Positions 34,218 through 43,216 of a stretch of 64,000 nt of DNA are shown here, one piece after another. Position 1 is the stretch's first letter. Every line of letters starts with the position of its first letter. Position numbers and translations under genes: made by a program. The notes beneath the pieces are model-generated. The model did no database searches, was not told the DNA's origin, and saw only the letters and a program-made list of their open reading frames with translations. This DNA is from Mesobacillus sp. S13 (GTDB lineage Bacteria; Bacillota; Bacilli; Bacillales; Cytobacillaceae): NCBI RefSeq assembly GCF_020422885.1, contig NZ_CP084622.1, positions 420,001 through 484,000 on the forward strand. Direction: 5' to 3'.

Positions 34218-34308
34218 TACTTCACCAAAAAAATAAACTGCAAACAAGCTCATGTTCAATGAGTTTGTCCACAGTCTGAGTGGCGCAGGATCTAGGTGGG
34301 GTTTCTGT

Positions 34309-34632
34309 TTACAAAGTTGGTGCGTAGTTTATATTTTGTTCAGCATCAGTTTTCTCTGCTAGTTCTTCCATTTCCATATGTGTTTGCGGGAAACCGTTGG
34401 CCTGCCATTCTGCGCGCATGGCGGAATCAAGCTGGGTGAGACCTCTTTCTGCTGGGTCTATGCCCGCATCGACACTCTCCATTTGGTCGATTTTCTCGCT
34501 GTTTCTCATGTCTATATCCTCAAGAAAACGAATCGCGTCCCGTTGGCTCTTGCGATAAGCAGCTGTCAGCAATACGGCACCGCCAGCTGAAAGCAAAGAA
34601 GCCAGTACAAAGCTTTTGGTTGATTTCTTCAT
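34309..34632 (-). CDS. Hypothetical protein with N-terminal membrane helix (107 aa)
   Basis: One hydrophobic segment near residues 7-25 (SFVLASLLSAGGAVLLTAAY) with a Lys-rich start, then an acidic soluble domain (DIDMRNSEKIDQMESVDAG..). It could be a signal peptide or an anchor. ATG at 34632 follows GGAGGGAAAC. No family recognised. Confidence 0.65.
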   Translation of the reverse strand: MKKSTKSFVLASLLSAGGAVLLTAAYRKSQRDAIRFLEDIDMRNSEKIDQMESVDAGIDPAERGLTQLDSAMRAEWQANGFPQTHMEMEELAEKTDAEQNINYAPTL

Positions 34633-34754
34633 TTTCGTTTCCCTCCATTCGAAAATAACTCCTCTTGAAATCCTATATTCCCGTTTTATATGACTATTAA
34701 GAGTCCAGTTATTTACATTTTTGTTTCAGAAGGAAAGCTGGAATATGGAGCTAT

Positions 34755-35219
34755 TTATTTTTCCATCATCTTCTGATCGAGGTGTTCGAGGATCATTCCC
34801 CAGGCCGAATCATGGCGGCTCTGGGATTTTTCGTGAGGAAATCCTTTGTGAGTCAGGCTTAGGTAAGTGCCATTCTCCCTTGGTTCAAGTTCGATGGTCA
34901 CCACGGTTTCGGCACCTTCCGTTCCTCCAGCACCTGTTATCCAGGTGAATTCGATCAGTCGGCCTGGGATCAACCGAAGAAATCTGCCATAATGCGGATG
35001 GCGCTGCTCAACAGAATCTTCTTCTGTTTTAAAGACTGTTTCGAAAAAAAATACAGAATTGACTTCAGCCTTCATGATCAGCGTTCCAGGGGCGGCAAAC
35101 CATTCGTCAAACTTCTCTGTCCATGCCTCAAAAAGAACATCAGGTGAAGAGGACATTCTGCGCTCTACCGTGAAGCCAAACGGTCTGGCTGAAAGATTGG
35201 GAACTGTGATTGGTTCCAT
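34755..35219 (-). CDS. SRPBCC/AHSA1-type protein
   Basis: A 154-residue START-like (Bet v1 fold) protein. FTVERRMSSSPDVLFEAWTEKFDEWFAAPGTL at the N-terminus and the WGMILEHLDQKM C-terminal helix are typical of Aha1-C-terminal/YndB-type proteins that bind small hydrophobic ligands. ATG at 35219 is eight bases from AAGGAG; the ATG at 35225 is too close. It is the last gene of a three-gene operon with DUF1801 and VOC proteins. Confidence 0.87.
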   Translation of the reverse strand: MEPITVPNLSARPFGFTVERRMSSSPDVLFEAWTEKFDEWFAAPGTLIMKAEVNSVFFFETVFKTEEDSVEQRHPHYGRFLRLIPGRLIEFTWITGAGGTEGAETVVTIELEPRENGTYLSLTHKGFPHEKSQSRHDSAWGMILEHLDQKMMEK

Positions 35220-35231
35220 TTTCATGTCTCC

Positions 35232-35654
35232 TTATGTAGTGGAATATCTTTCTTTTAAAAATACAACAGATTGATTGATTAGTGCTTTTAAAACTTCTAC
35301 ATCAATATCAGCTACTTTGTTTATGTACACACATGCTTTTCCAGAGGTATGCTTGCCGAACTCCTTTAGCAATGCCTCTCTATCTGTGTCACCGGTGGCA
35401 AAATACAAACTGATTTTCGCTTTCCGAGGCGAGAAACCCACAAGAGGCGCGTCACCTTCGTGACCAGAATCATACTTGTAATGGTAGGATCCAAACCCGA
35501 TGATACTAGGCCCCCACATTTTTGCCTGGTAACCTGTCGTTTCTGTGAAGATATCTAATAACCTGTAAGCATCCTCACGCTTTTTGGGACTGTCGACGTT
35601 TTCAATGAATTCGATGACACTATTGTCATTTTCCTTTGTTTTTAGATCGTACAT
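35232..35654 (-). CDS. DUF1801 (YdhG-like) protein
   Basis: A 140-residue protein with the DUF1801 pattern: SVIEFIENVDSPKKREDAYRLLDIFTETTGYQAKMWGPSIIGFGSYHYKYDSGHEGDAPLVGFSPRKAKISLYF. The fold is known from structural genomics; function is not. It lies six bases after (upstream of) the SRPBCC start and 22 bases after the VOC gene, so the three are cotranscribed. Confidence 0.9.
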   Translation of the reverse strand: MYDLKTKENDNSVIEFIENVDSPKKREDAYRLLDIFTETTGYQAKMWGPSIIGFGSYHYKYDSGHEGDAPLVGFSPRKAKISLYFATGDTDREALLKEFGKHTSGKACVYINKVADIDVEVLKALINQSVVFLKERYSTT

Positions 35655-35676
35655 GCCTCAAAAGGTCTCCTTTCTT

Positions 35677-36048
35677 TTATCTATGTTGGTCAACTAGAAT
35701 CTGATTGCCGTCAGGATCTTCAATCGTAAAATGAGCCGGACCTTCTCCGAATTCCTCTGCCTCAGTCAAAAACTTAATCCCTTTTCCTTTCAGCTGCTTT
35801 TGCAGTTCGCGAACGTCCGTGAAGCTTTCCAGATTTTCGGCATTCTCATTCCAGCCGGGATTAAAGGTAAGGATATTCTTTTCAAACATCCCCTGGAACA
35901 AACCAATAATGCAATTTTCATTCTTAAGAATCAGCCAGTTTTGACTGATGTCTCCTCCAAAGGCTTGAAATCCAAGGTTTTCGTAAAACGTTTTTGAAGC
36001 TGCAATGTCTTTAACAGTCAAGCTTACAGAAAATGCACCGAGTTTCAT
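35677..36048 (-). CDS. VOC (glyoxalase/bleomycin resistance) family protein
   Basis: A 123-residue single VOC-domain protein: [27 protein letters not shown] at the start, and [24 protein letters not shown] at the end, where His and Glu could be metal ligands. ATG at 36048 follows AAAGGACGG. First gene of the VOC-DUF1801-SRPBCC operon, a set often seen together in Bacillus as small ligand-binding proteins of unknown purpose. Confidence 0.9.
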   Translation of the reverse strand: MKLGAFSVSLTVKDIAASKTFYENLGFQAFGGDISQNWLILKNENCIIGLFQGMFEKNILTFNPGWNENAENLESFTDVRELQKQLKGKGIKFLTEAEEFGEGPAHFTIEDPDGNQILVDQHR

Positions 36049-36192
36049 ATCCACTACCGTCCTTTTATTGTATCGAATCTTCTGAAATCTTTCTTGATTC
36101 TAGTATAGACAAGCATTTTGGAATTTACAATCAGCCTTCATTAAATCCAAAAATCACCTCTGTCATAATTCGTTCATAGCTTTTCAACAGAA

Positions 36193-36210
36193 TTGTGACT
36201 AATGTCACAA
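36193..36210. promoter_or_regulatory. Rex/Fnr-like operator upstream of doxX copy 1
   Basis: TTGTGACTAATGTCACAA is a near-perfect 18-bp palindrome of the form TTGTGA-N6-TCACAA, shared by Rex (NADH-sensing) and Fnr (oxygen-sensing) sites. The same place in front of doxX copy 2 has the related TTGTGAATACATTCACAA. Confidence 0.7.
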
Positions 36211-36284
36211 CGCAGTCTCTTTTTGAGCCGAATTTGATATCTTAATAGTGTAATAATAATAAATAATTAATTGGAGTGAGGAAC

Positions 36285-36797
36285 ATGTTTGCTAAATGGT
36301 TAAGAGAAAACAATGTTGCTGCTGGTCTATTGGCTGTTATTAGAATATGGCTTGGATATAACTGGATGACTGCTGGGTGGGGTAAATTGACTGGAGGGTT
36401 CGACGCATCTGGATACTTGAAAAACGCGGTAGCAAATCCTGTTAAAGGTCCAGATGGCAGCATGGTGTACGGCTGGTACGTGAACTTCCTTGAAAGCTTC
36501 GCACTACCGAACGTTGATTTGTTCAACACAATCGTTCCGCTAGGTGAATTCTTGGTTGGTCTTGGTTTGATCCTTGGAACTCTGACAACTGCTGCGATGT
36601 TCTTCGGCCTGGTGATGAACTTCAGCTTCTTCTTGGCTGGAACAGTATCTCACAACCCAACTGACATCTTCTTCGGCTTCATCATTCTGTTCGCAGGCTA
36701 TAACGCTGGTAAATACGGTTTAGATCGCTGGGTTGTACCTTACATCCGCAAAACAGTATTCAGACGCGGTGAAGAAGTGAAACGAAACGCTGCATAA
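36285..36797 (+). CDS. DoxX family membrane protein (copy 1)
   Basis: A 170-residue four-helix membrane protein. IRIWLGYNWMTAGWGKLTGGFDASGYLKNAVANPVKG is the DoxX N-terminal block; VPLGEFLVGLGLILGTLTTAAMFFGLVMNFSFFLAGTVSHNPTD follows. DoxX proteins are related to subunits of quinol oxidases and thiosulfate:quinone oxidoreductases and link to redox stress. ATG at 36285 follows TTGGAGTGAGG. It has a near-twin at 37907 (about 20 differences in 171 positions by eye) with a matching promoter and terminator, so the whole transcription unit was duplicated. Confidence 0.92.
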   Translation: MFAKWLRENNVAAGLLAVIRIWLGYNWMTAGWGKLTGGFDASGYLKNAVANPVKGPDGSMVYGWYVNFLESFALPNVDLFNTIVPLGEFLVGLGLILGTLTTAAMFFGLVMNFSFFLAGTVSHNPTDIFFGFIILFAGYNAGKYGLDRWVVPYIRKTVFRRGEEVKRNAA

Positions 36798-36827
36798 CTT
36801 GATTTAAATCCCCCTTTTATATAATTT

Positions 36828-36857
36828 GGCTGCCGGAAAATCCGGCAGCCTTTTTTA
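36828..36857 (+). terminator. Terminator of doxX copy 1
   Basis: Stem GGCTGCCGGA / TCCGGCAGCC followed by six T residues. It is homologous to the terminator of copy 2. Confidence 0.92.
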
Positions 36858-36892
36858 TACATAGTTCCTCCAGAACTGACTGAGTAATTATA

Positions 36893-36923
36893 AAAAAGCA
36901 TAGGAATCCGATCCTATGCTTTC
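36893..36923 (-). terminator. Terminator of the YhcN-type gene
   Basis: Stem AAAGCATAGGA / TCCTATGCTTT; on the minus strand it is followed by a T run, six bases past the stop codon. Confidence 0.85.
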
Positions 36924-36928
36924 AAGTG

Positions 36929-37669
36929 TTATCTTCCGAAGAAGCCGTCCATTGCATTACGGAAGTCTTCGAACATGCCATCCCTGTTTCTGTCGGTGCG
37001 GATGTCGTCGGCGAATGTTCCCATTCTGTCGTATGCGTTACGGTCAACCGACACGTATACATTGTCGATTCTGTTATTCGCCTGGCGTACTCTTTGTTCA
37101 ATCTGCTGTTCCAGCTGCCCATCATTGCCGTTCATGACATTACCAGCTGCGTTTCCATTCATGTCTGTATTGCCAATTCCATTCATGTTGCCCATGCCGT
37201 TATTATTATCATTGTCAAAAATATTGTTGCCATTAGTGTTGCCAGCATTTTGACGATCTCCATTTCCTGCATCACCTTTGCCGTCAATGATTCCATCGTT
37301 TCCATCACGGCTATCATCCTGGTCTACTCGTCCATTCTCGGCAAAATTCCTGCCGTTTCCATCCATGGCATCATTGATTTCTGCATTACCGTCGCTCTCC
37401 AGGTTATTGTCCGCAAGTCTGACAGCTACGTATGCATTGTTTTCTGAGATGATGACGCGTGCGTCGTCTACTTCTGGCATCTGTTCAACCTGGCGCTCTG
37501 CACGATCTGCCAGCTGAAGCTTGTTGTTTTCGGTAGCTGGTCCGCGTCTGACCTGCGAGATTTCGACCTGCTGATCACGGTTATTGTCAGCTGCGTTGTT
37601 ATTGGCACCGCATCCGGCAAGCCCCATTGTAAAAACAGCACATCCTGCTAAAATGAATGATTTTTTCAC
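36929..37669 (-). CDS. YhcN/YlaJ-type sporulation lipoprotein with Asn/Asp/Gly-rich insert
   Basis: A 246-residue lipoprotein: signal peptide with lipobox LAGC near residues 17-20, then LADRAERQVEQMPEVDDARVIISENNAYVAVRL, the YhcN/YlaJ core, and a second core half QIEQRVRQANNRIDNVYVSVDRNAYDRMGTFADDI at the end. Between them lies about 90 residues of low-complexity Asn, Gly and Asp sequence, longer than usual. Family members are spore inner-membrane or coat-related lipoproteins. GTG at 37669 follows AAGGAGTG. It sits on the opposite strand between the two doxX copies. Confidence 0.88.
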   Translation of the reverse strand: MKKSFILAGCAVFTMGLAGCGANNNAADNNRDQQVEISQVRRGPATENNKLQLADRAERQVEQMPEVDDARVIISENNAYVAVRLADNNLESDGNAEINDAMDGNGRNFAENGRVDQDDSRDGNDGIIDGKGDAGNGDRQNAGNTNGNNIFDNDNNNGMGNMNGIGNTDMNGNAAGNVMNGNDGQLEQQIEQRVRQANNRIDNVYVSVDRNAYDRMGTFADDIRTDRNRDGMFEDFRNAMDGFFGR

Positions 37670-37814
37670 GCTATTCACTCCTTGTTATTGTAGTTATTCG
37701 TCCTTATGATGGCTTGAATTTGGCGCAGTATGCAGGGAGGATATATTTTTTTAGCGAACCTAATAAGGAGTAGATTATTGGTTGACATAATTTGTTCAAA
37801 ACATTTCAACAGAA

Positions 37815-37832
37815 TTGTGAATACATTCACAA
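37815..37832. promoter_or_regulatory. Rex/Fnr-like operator upstream of doxX copy 2
   Basis: TTGTGAATACATTCACAA matches the Rex consensus TTGTGAANNNNTTCACAA exactly and also contains the Fnr form TGTGA-N6-TCACA. It lies 92 bp before the ATG of doxX copy 2, the same distance as in copy 1. Confidence 0.75.
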
Positions 37833-37906
37833 AAAGCCCTATTATCGAGATATATTTGATATCTTATAAGTGTACTAATACTAATTAACTTATTGGAGTG
37901 AGGAAC

Positions 37907-38422
37907 ATGATTGCAAAATGGCTAAGGGAAAACAATGTTGCTGCTGGTATACTGACTGTCATTAGGGTTTGGCTAGGATACAACTGGATGACTGCAGGTT
38001 GGGGTAAATTGACTGGCCCTGGATTTGATGCTTCTGGATTTTTGAAAAACGCCGTGGCGAACCCGGTTAAAGGCCCAGACGGAAACGCGGTTTATGGATG
38101 GTACGTGAACTTCCTTGAAAGTTTCGCAATCCCGAATGTAGACATTTTCAACTTTATCGTACCACTAGGGGAATTCCTTGTTGGTCTTGGTTTGCTTCTT
38201 GGAACTCTGACAACTGCTGCGATGTTCTTCGGTCTGGTGATGAACTTCAGTTTCTTCCTTGCCGGAACAGTATCTCATAACCCAACTGACATCTTCTTCG
38301 GATTCATCATCCTTGCCGCTGGATTCAACGCAGGTAAATACGGTTTAGACCGCTGGGTTGTTCCATTCATCCGCAAAACAGTTTTCAAGCGGGAAGAAGA
38401 CATAACACGCAACGCTGCTTAA
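37907..38422 (+). CDS. DoxX family membrane protein (copy 2)
   Basis: A 171-residue paralogue of the gene at 36285 with the same helices and motifs; the GLVMNFSFFLAGTVSHNPTDIFFGFIIL stretch is identical. It has one extra Pro after KLTG and differs mostly by conservative changes. ATG follows TTGGAGTGAGG. The operator is closer to the Rex consensus than that of copy 1, so regulation may have diverged. Confidence 0.92.
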   Translation: MIAKWLRENNVAAGILTVIRVWLGYNWMTAGWGKLTGPGFDASGFLKNAVANPVKGPDGNAVYGWYVNFLESFAIPNVDIFNFIVPLGEFLVGLGLLLGTLTTAAMFFGLVMNFSFFLAGTVSHNPTDIFFGFIILAAGFNAGKYGLDRWVVPFIRKTVFKREEDITRNAA

Positions 38423-38452
38423 CTTGATTTAACTCCCCCTTTAAAATATATT

Positions 38453-38482
38453 GGCTGCCGGGAATTCCCGGCAGCCTTTTTT
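38453..38482. terminator. Terminator between doxX copy 2 and the response regulator gene
   Basis: Perfect stem GGCTGCCGGGAA / TTCCCGGCAGCC followed by six T residues, touching the stop codon of the convergent regulator gene. Confidence 0.92.
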
Positions 38483-39875
38483 ATAGGTCATTGTTATTTC
38501 TGAGAATTTTGTATTTCCTTATCTTGTACAGTAGACCTTGCCTTGTGATGCCAAGTGCTTCGGCAGCACGTGCCTGGTTTCCGTTTTCGCTTGTCAAAGC
38601 GGTTTCGATCACTTCTTTTTCAACCTTTTCAAGATGTTCCGGTAAGGAAAAATCGTCAGTCAGTTCGATAGGAGCATCAGATGTTTCAGCCTCTTTTGCT
38701 GAAAAATGGTTCTGGATCTCCTCAGGAAAATCTTCGAGAATCAATTGTCCTGACCGGGAGAGGACGGTTGCCCTGGATAAGGCATTTTGCAATTCACGGA
38801 TATTGCCTGGCCATGGATAGGAAGTGAGTTTTGTTAAAAGGTTTTTGGAAATTGAATAGCTGCCGCTATGTTCTTCTTCAAACTGTGCCAGAAATTGTTC
38901 GACGAGCAAGGGAATGTCTTCGATACGCTCCCGTAATGGAGGCAATTTGATGCCAATGATATTTAATCGGTAATACAAGTCTTCGCGAAACTCACCATTC
39001 TGGACCATCTCCCATAAATTTCGGTTGGTGGCCGCGATGATCCGAACGTCTGAAAAAACCTCCCTGGAAGTGCCGAGCGGTGTAAAGGTCTTGTCCTGGG
39101 TGAATTGCAGGAGCTTTGCCTGCACATCCAGTGAGATTTCGCCAATTTCATCCAGAAATAGAGTGCCTTTGTCGGCAGCAGCACATTTGCCTTCCTGGGA
39201 CCTGACAGCACCGGTAAAAGCACCTTTCTCGTAGCCGAATAATTCGCTTTCCAACAGGTTCGAGGGGATGGCGGCGCAATTGACTTTTATGAATGGACCT
39301 AACCTCCGGGTGCTCTCGAGATGCACAGCGTGTGCCCCGCGAGATTTCCCGGTCCCGCTTTCTCCCTCTAGCAGTATGGTGATATCCTGCTTAGCGACTC
39401 TTTCGATTAACGAGTAGACCTCTTGCATTTTTGGGCTTTTGCCGATCATCCCATGAAGGTCATATTTTTGCTGGACAGCCTGCTTTAACTCTTTGTTTTC
39501 TTGTTTCAAATGCTTCATTTCAAATGCCCGTTTGATGACGACCTTTAGTTCATCAGCCTTGATTGGCTTTGTTAAGTAGTCATAAGCCCCCATTTTCATC
39601 GCTTTGACAGCATCCTCGATATCTCCGTAAGCAGTACAAGGAATGAAAACAGCATCAGGGAAAGCAGGCGCCCACTTTTCCAGCAGCTTTAGCCCAGTCG
39701 TGTCTGGCAGAAGGAAATCCAGTAAAACAAGGTCAATGTTCTCGCTTTCCATAAGCCTTTGAGCGATTTTGCCTGTTTCGGCTTCGATGACAGCATACCC
39801 TTCCTTCTGTAAGGTCAGCTTTGTCAGGCGGCGGAATTTTTCATTATCTTCAACTAACAAGATTGTTTTTTTCAT
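38481..39875 (-). CDS. NtrC-family sigma-54-dependent response regulator
   Basis: A 464-residue activator. Receiver domain 1-120 with phosphoacceptor D53 and K104; AAA+ domain about 142-370 with Walker A GESGTGKS (171-178), the sigma-54-contacting GAFTGA loop (218-223) and Walker B LFLDE (239-243); Fis-type helix-turn-helix at the end (NQARAAEALGITRQGLLYKIRKY). It remodels sigma-54 RNA polymerase at -24/-12 promoters. The start overlaps the sensor kinase gene by 26 bases, so the two are coupled. The nearest sigma-54 promoter is that of the opu operon at 45661-45680, likely its target. Confidence 0.95.
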   Translation of the reverse strand: MKKTILLVEDNEKFRRLTKLTLQKEGYAVIEAETGKIAQRLMESENIDLVLLDFLLPDTTGLKLLEKWAPAFPDAVFIPCTAYGDIEDAVKAMKMGAYDYLTKPIKADELKVVIKRAFEMKHLKQENKELKQAVQQKYDLHGMIGKSPKMQEVYSLIERVAKQDITILLEGESGTGKSRGAHAVHLESTRRLGPFIKVNCAAIPSNLLESELFGYEKGAFTGAVRSQEGKCAAADKGTLFLDEIGEISLDVQAKLLQFTQDKTFTPLGTSREVFSDVRIIAATNRNLWEMVQNGEFREDLYYRLNIIGIKLPPLRERIEDIPLLVEQFLAQFEEEHSGSYSISKNLLTKLTSYPWPGNIRELQNALSRATVLSRSGQLILEDFPEEIQNHFSAKEAETSDAPIELTDDFSLPEHLEKVEKEVIETALTSENGNQARAAEALGITRQGLLYKIRKYKILRNNNDL

Positions 39876-42003
39876 AGTGATCGCCTTTCTCGTGCTTTTT
39901 CAATGAAATCAGGAAGGACGTTCCTTCACCCATTTCACTTTCTACTTCGATATGGCCGTTATGGGAAGAAATGATATCATGGGTAATCCATAACCCCAGT
40001 CCAGTACCTTCTTGTTTGGTAGAAAAGAAGGGATTGAAGATACGTTTGATCTTCTGCTGGGGAATTCCAATTCCGTCATCTTTGATCTGTATTTCAATAG
40101 TATCACTATTCGGCTTTTCCATGGAAACAGTGATTTGGCCATGATGGGAAACCGCCTCAATACTATTGATAAAAAGATTGATGAGAGCCTGAATCATTTG
40201 GTTTTTGTCCCCTTTAACAAAGTAATCCTCACCATCAGCCTCAAGAGTGGCGTGAATCTGCTTTTTCCTGAACTGATGGGATAAAAGCTGAAGGGTTTCG
40301 GAAGCTACTGTTTTCATGTTAAAAACAGATTCGTCCTTTTTGTTTTCCCTGCTGAATTGAAGGAACCTCCTAACGAGATGGTCCAGGCGCTGTATTTCAT
40401 CCTGAATATCCGATGCCGCTTCGGATATGATTTGAACGGAAGCAGCTTCACTCTCGCTGGAAGCTGTCATTTCCTCTATTTCGCTTGCGATTAGATCACT
40501 TGCAAGTTGGACAGTTCCGAGTGGATTCTTTACCTCGTGGGCCAGCCCGGCAGTCATCTGGCCGATTGCAACCAGTTGTTCTGAACGTTGAATATGAGTT
40601 TCCAGCTGCCGGACCTTTGTAACATCCCAAAAGGTGATCAGTACCCCGATGACTTGATCATTTTCATCTAATAATGGGGAACTGGATTGCTTGATGATTT
40701 TCTTTCCGCCTTTACTTTCAAAAATAAAGTCCTCTTCAAGCCCGTCAAATTTCCTTGATACATGCTTGCACTGCTCAAAATGATTTCGAAAAGACAGCGG
40801 CAGGACAGAGACCGACTTTCCAACGACTTTTTCTTTTTGGATATTCAATAAATCACCGGCAGTTGTATTCATTGAACTGATGAAGCCTTCAGGATTGATC
40901 GCAAAGACGCCGAAAGGGAAGGATTCCAGAATTAACTGCAATTGGCGCTCATGTGACACTAAGCTTTCAGCCATGTACTTCATGGTACTGGACAAGGTTT
41001 GGATCTCATCCTCTTTTTCCAGTACAGGAACAAACCAGTCTCCGCCTTTTGCATAGCTTGCTGCCTGCTGGGTGAGGGCTTTGATCGGCTTGATGATCCA
41101 GCGGATACTGAAAATGAGCAAGGTGAGTGCCGCTAAAAATATCAGGATGAAGCCCTTCCATAAAATATCCTTCAAAGAATCAATGACAGCATTTGCTTCT
41201 GTAAGCGGAGTGGAGGTAGCTGTATAAAATGGCAAACGATCGACAGGATTATAGGCTACGAGGGAGTCTTCACCCCATAGTTCGCCCCTGTAGACCCCAG
41301 TCCGGTCCAGGAAAGCCTCCCGTGCAAATGGATACTCACCAAGCAGACTTCCTGACTTGCTGAAATCGTTTGTATCAAACAATACCTTTCCTTCATTGTT
41401 AAAAAGAAAACTGTGGCCGTGATCACCAATGACATTTTGCTTGAAGTACTTCTGTAAATATACAAGGCTTACATAAGCGATCAGCCCTCCATCAACTTCT
41501 GCTTCATCATCAGACTGGAATGGAACGATAAACAAAAGTGTTGGCTCTCCGTTCATTTTTGCGATTGAGTCAGCGACAAAAGAGCTGCGGCGCCATTTCA
41601 GCTCAGCATACAAGCTGGCTTCAGCAGAGTTCAATTTGGAATCACTTTCGATAAAAGGAGCTTTATAGACGATTCTTTCCTTCTCATCATTGACAATCTG
41701 GATTCTTTTAAAGAAAGGATCATTTACGACGAGGTTGGTCAATACGCCTTCCAACTTACCCGTCTCTCCAGCCTGATTTTCAACGATATTCTCCAGCAGC
41801 TGGATTTTCAGGTTGAATAGGTCACTTGTCTTGTCGGACATGACCCTTGTCACCTGGATCGCCTGATTCTCAGTCTGATTTTTTATGATATCTCTTGAAG
41901 AAGTGGCAGCGAGAATGAATATGATCAGGAGAGGAATAAAAATGATGATGGTAGTAAGATATAAAAACCTTTTGGTTAATCGTGATGGATAAAGTCTTTT
42001 CAT
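39850..42003 (-). CDS. Sensor histidine kinase (dCache-HAMP-PAS-HisKA-HATPase)
   Basis: A 717-residue membrane kinase: helix 1 near residues 12-33, extracellular double-Cache domain to about 280, helix 2 near 283-305, HAMP, PAS domain about 355-465 (SFPFGVFAINPEGFISSMNTTAGDLLNI), HisKA with GLAHEVKNPLGTVQL, and an ATPase with N box LINLFINSIEAV, DDGIGIP and GTGLGLWI. Cache domains of this type sense amino acids, amines or organic acids outside the cell. It is coupled to the NtrC-type regulator and lies next to the opu transporter, so the transporter substrate is a reasonable ligand guess. Confidence 0.95.
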   Translation of the reverse strand: MKRLYPSRLTKRFLYLTTIIIFIPLLIIFILAATSSRDIIKNQTENQAIQVTRVMSDKTSDLFNLKIQLLENIVENQAGETGKLEGVLTNLVVNDPFFKRIQIVNDEKERIVYKAPFIESDSKLNSAEASLYAELKWRRSSFVADSIAKMNGEPTLLFIVPFQSDDEAEVDGGLIAYVSLVYLQKYFKQNVIGDHGHSFLFNNEGKVLFDTNDFSKSGSLLGEYPFAREAFLDRTGVYRGELWGEDSLVAYNPVDRLPFYTATSTPLTEANAVIDSLKDILWKGFILIFLAALTLLIFSIRWIIKPIKALTQQAASYAKGGDWFVPVLEKEDEIQTLSSTMKYMAESLVSHERQLQLILESFPFGVFAINPEGFISSMNTTAGDLLNIQKEKVVGKSVSVLPLSFRNHFEQCKHVSRKFDGLEEDFIFESKGGKKIIKQSSSPLLDENDQVIGVLITFWDVTKVRQLETHIQRSEQLVAIGQMTAGLAHEVKNPLGTVQLASDLIASEIEEMTASSESEAASVQIISEAASDIQDEIQRLDHLVRRFLQFSRENKKDESVFNMKTVASETLQLLSHQFRKKQIHATLEADGEDYFVKGDKNQMIQALINLFINSIEAVSHHGQITVSMEKPNSDTIEIQIKDDGIGIPQQKIKRIFNPFFSTKQEGTGLGLWITHDIISSHNGHIEVESEMGEGTSFLISLKKHEKGDHYEKNNLVS

Positions 42004-42221
42004 TCGATTTCACCTTTCTGACAGCATGCCTTCATAGTAAAAAATGAGGCGGGGAAGCTTATAATCTATTACCTTTATACCATATTATTTCATTGCTATG
42101 GGAGGTCTCCAGGACAAAGGAAGAAGTTAGTATTTTCGAGAACCATTTTTAGTATTGAGTATAATGTGATAGGAGCATAAAGATGTAAAAACCAGAAAGT
42201 GGTCTAGCTCATGAAGGTTTT

Positions 42222-42252
42222 AAAAAGGAGGAAACCATTGCTGATTTCCTCC
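42222..42252 (-). terminator. Terminator of the opu operon
   Basis: Stem GGAGGAAA / TTTCCTCC with a 10-nt loop; on the minus strand followed by TTTTT. It lies 12 bases past the stop of the binding-protein gene. Confidence 0.82.
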
Positions 42253-42263
42253 CCAAAAACATA

Positions 42264-43184
42264 TTACTCTTCAATTAAGCCGTTTTCTGTCAGCCATGTT
42301 CTGGCAACTTCTGTTTCACTTTTTTCTTCAATATCGACTTGATAGTTTAGGTCCGTCATTGTTTCTGTGTTGATTTTTTCAGCTAAAGGCTTGAGAAGTT
42401 CTTCTAATTCAGGATACTTTTCAAGCGTTTTTTCATGAATGGTGATTCCCGCATTGTAGGCAGGGAAGAAGTTTTTGTCATCTACAAGGTTTACGAGATT
42501 GAAAGCTTTGATGCGGCTGTCGGTTGAGAAGCCTGTAGCCACATCAACTTGTCCGTCTCTTAGGGCCTGATAAAATAGGCCAACGTCCATTTTTTTAATG
42601 TTGGAAGAACCAAACTTGAATCCATAAGCTTTTTCCACACCCTTGATTCCATCAGGACGTGTCGCGAACTCAGCGTCGGCACCTAAAGACAATTTGTTGC
42701 CGTCATTCAAGTAGGCTGCTAGATCGCTGATTGATTCAATACCGAGTTCTTTTGCTTTTTCTTCTCTCATCATCAATGTGTACGTATTGTTTAATGGTGA
42801 CTGATCAAGCCAAACAAGGCCGTTTTCTTTGTCTACTTCCTTTACTTTTTCATAAGCTTCCACTGAATCGGAAAGAGGATCAAGCTTGTTGTAGTTTACG
42901 AGACTGGTTCCTGTATATTCCCAGTAAAGGTCTACCTGCTTATTCTCCAATGCCTGTCGGACAACCTGGCTTGCCATATTGTTTTTCTCCTCAACCTCGA
43001 AGCCATTTTCCTTTAAATAGATGGCCAGGATTTTCGAAAGGACGAATTGTTCCGTGAAGTTTTTTGCACCGACGACAACCTTTTTGTCTGAAGCAGAAGC
43101 GGATGTGTCATCTTCACTGCTGCAAGCGGAGAGCAGTGAAACCATTAAAGCGATTAATACGGTAAATGATAAAATCTTTTTCAT
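42264..43184 (-). CDS. opuCC: OpuC-type glycine betaine/choline/carnitine-binding lipoprotein
   Basis: A 306-residue lipoprotein: lipobox LSAC at about residues 18-21, then an OpuAC/OsmF-type binding domain with VVVGAKNFTEQFVLSKILAIYLKENGFEVE, LYWEYTGTSLVNY (aromatic quaternary-amine box region) and ADAEFATRPDGIKGVEKAYGF. It delivers quaternary amines to the permease. It is the last of four genes transcribed CB-CA-CD-CC from a sigma-54 promoter. The symbol reflects family, not proven orthology. Confidence 0.9.
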   Translation of the reverse strand: MKKILSFTVLIALMVSLLSACSSEDDTSASASDKKVVVGAKNFTEQFVLSKILAIYLKENGFEVEEKNNMASQVVRQALENKQVDLYWEYTGTSLVNYNKLDPLSDSVEAYEKVKEVDKENGLVWLDQSPLNNTYTLMMREEKAKELGIESISDLAAYLNDGNKLSLGADAEFATRPDGIKGVEKAYGFKFGSSNIKKMDVGLFYQALRDGQVDVATGFSTDSRIKAFNLVNLVDDKNFFPAYNAGITIHEKTLEKYPELEELLKPLAEKINTETMTDLNYQVDIEEKSETEVARTWLTENGLIEE

Positions 43185-43216
43185 TTTTATTTTCCCCCTA
43201 AAAAATTTGTTCTGAC

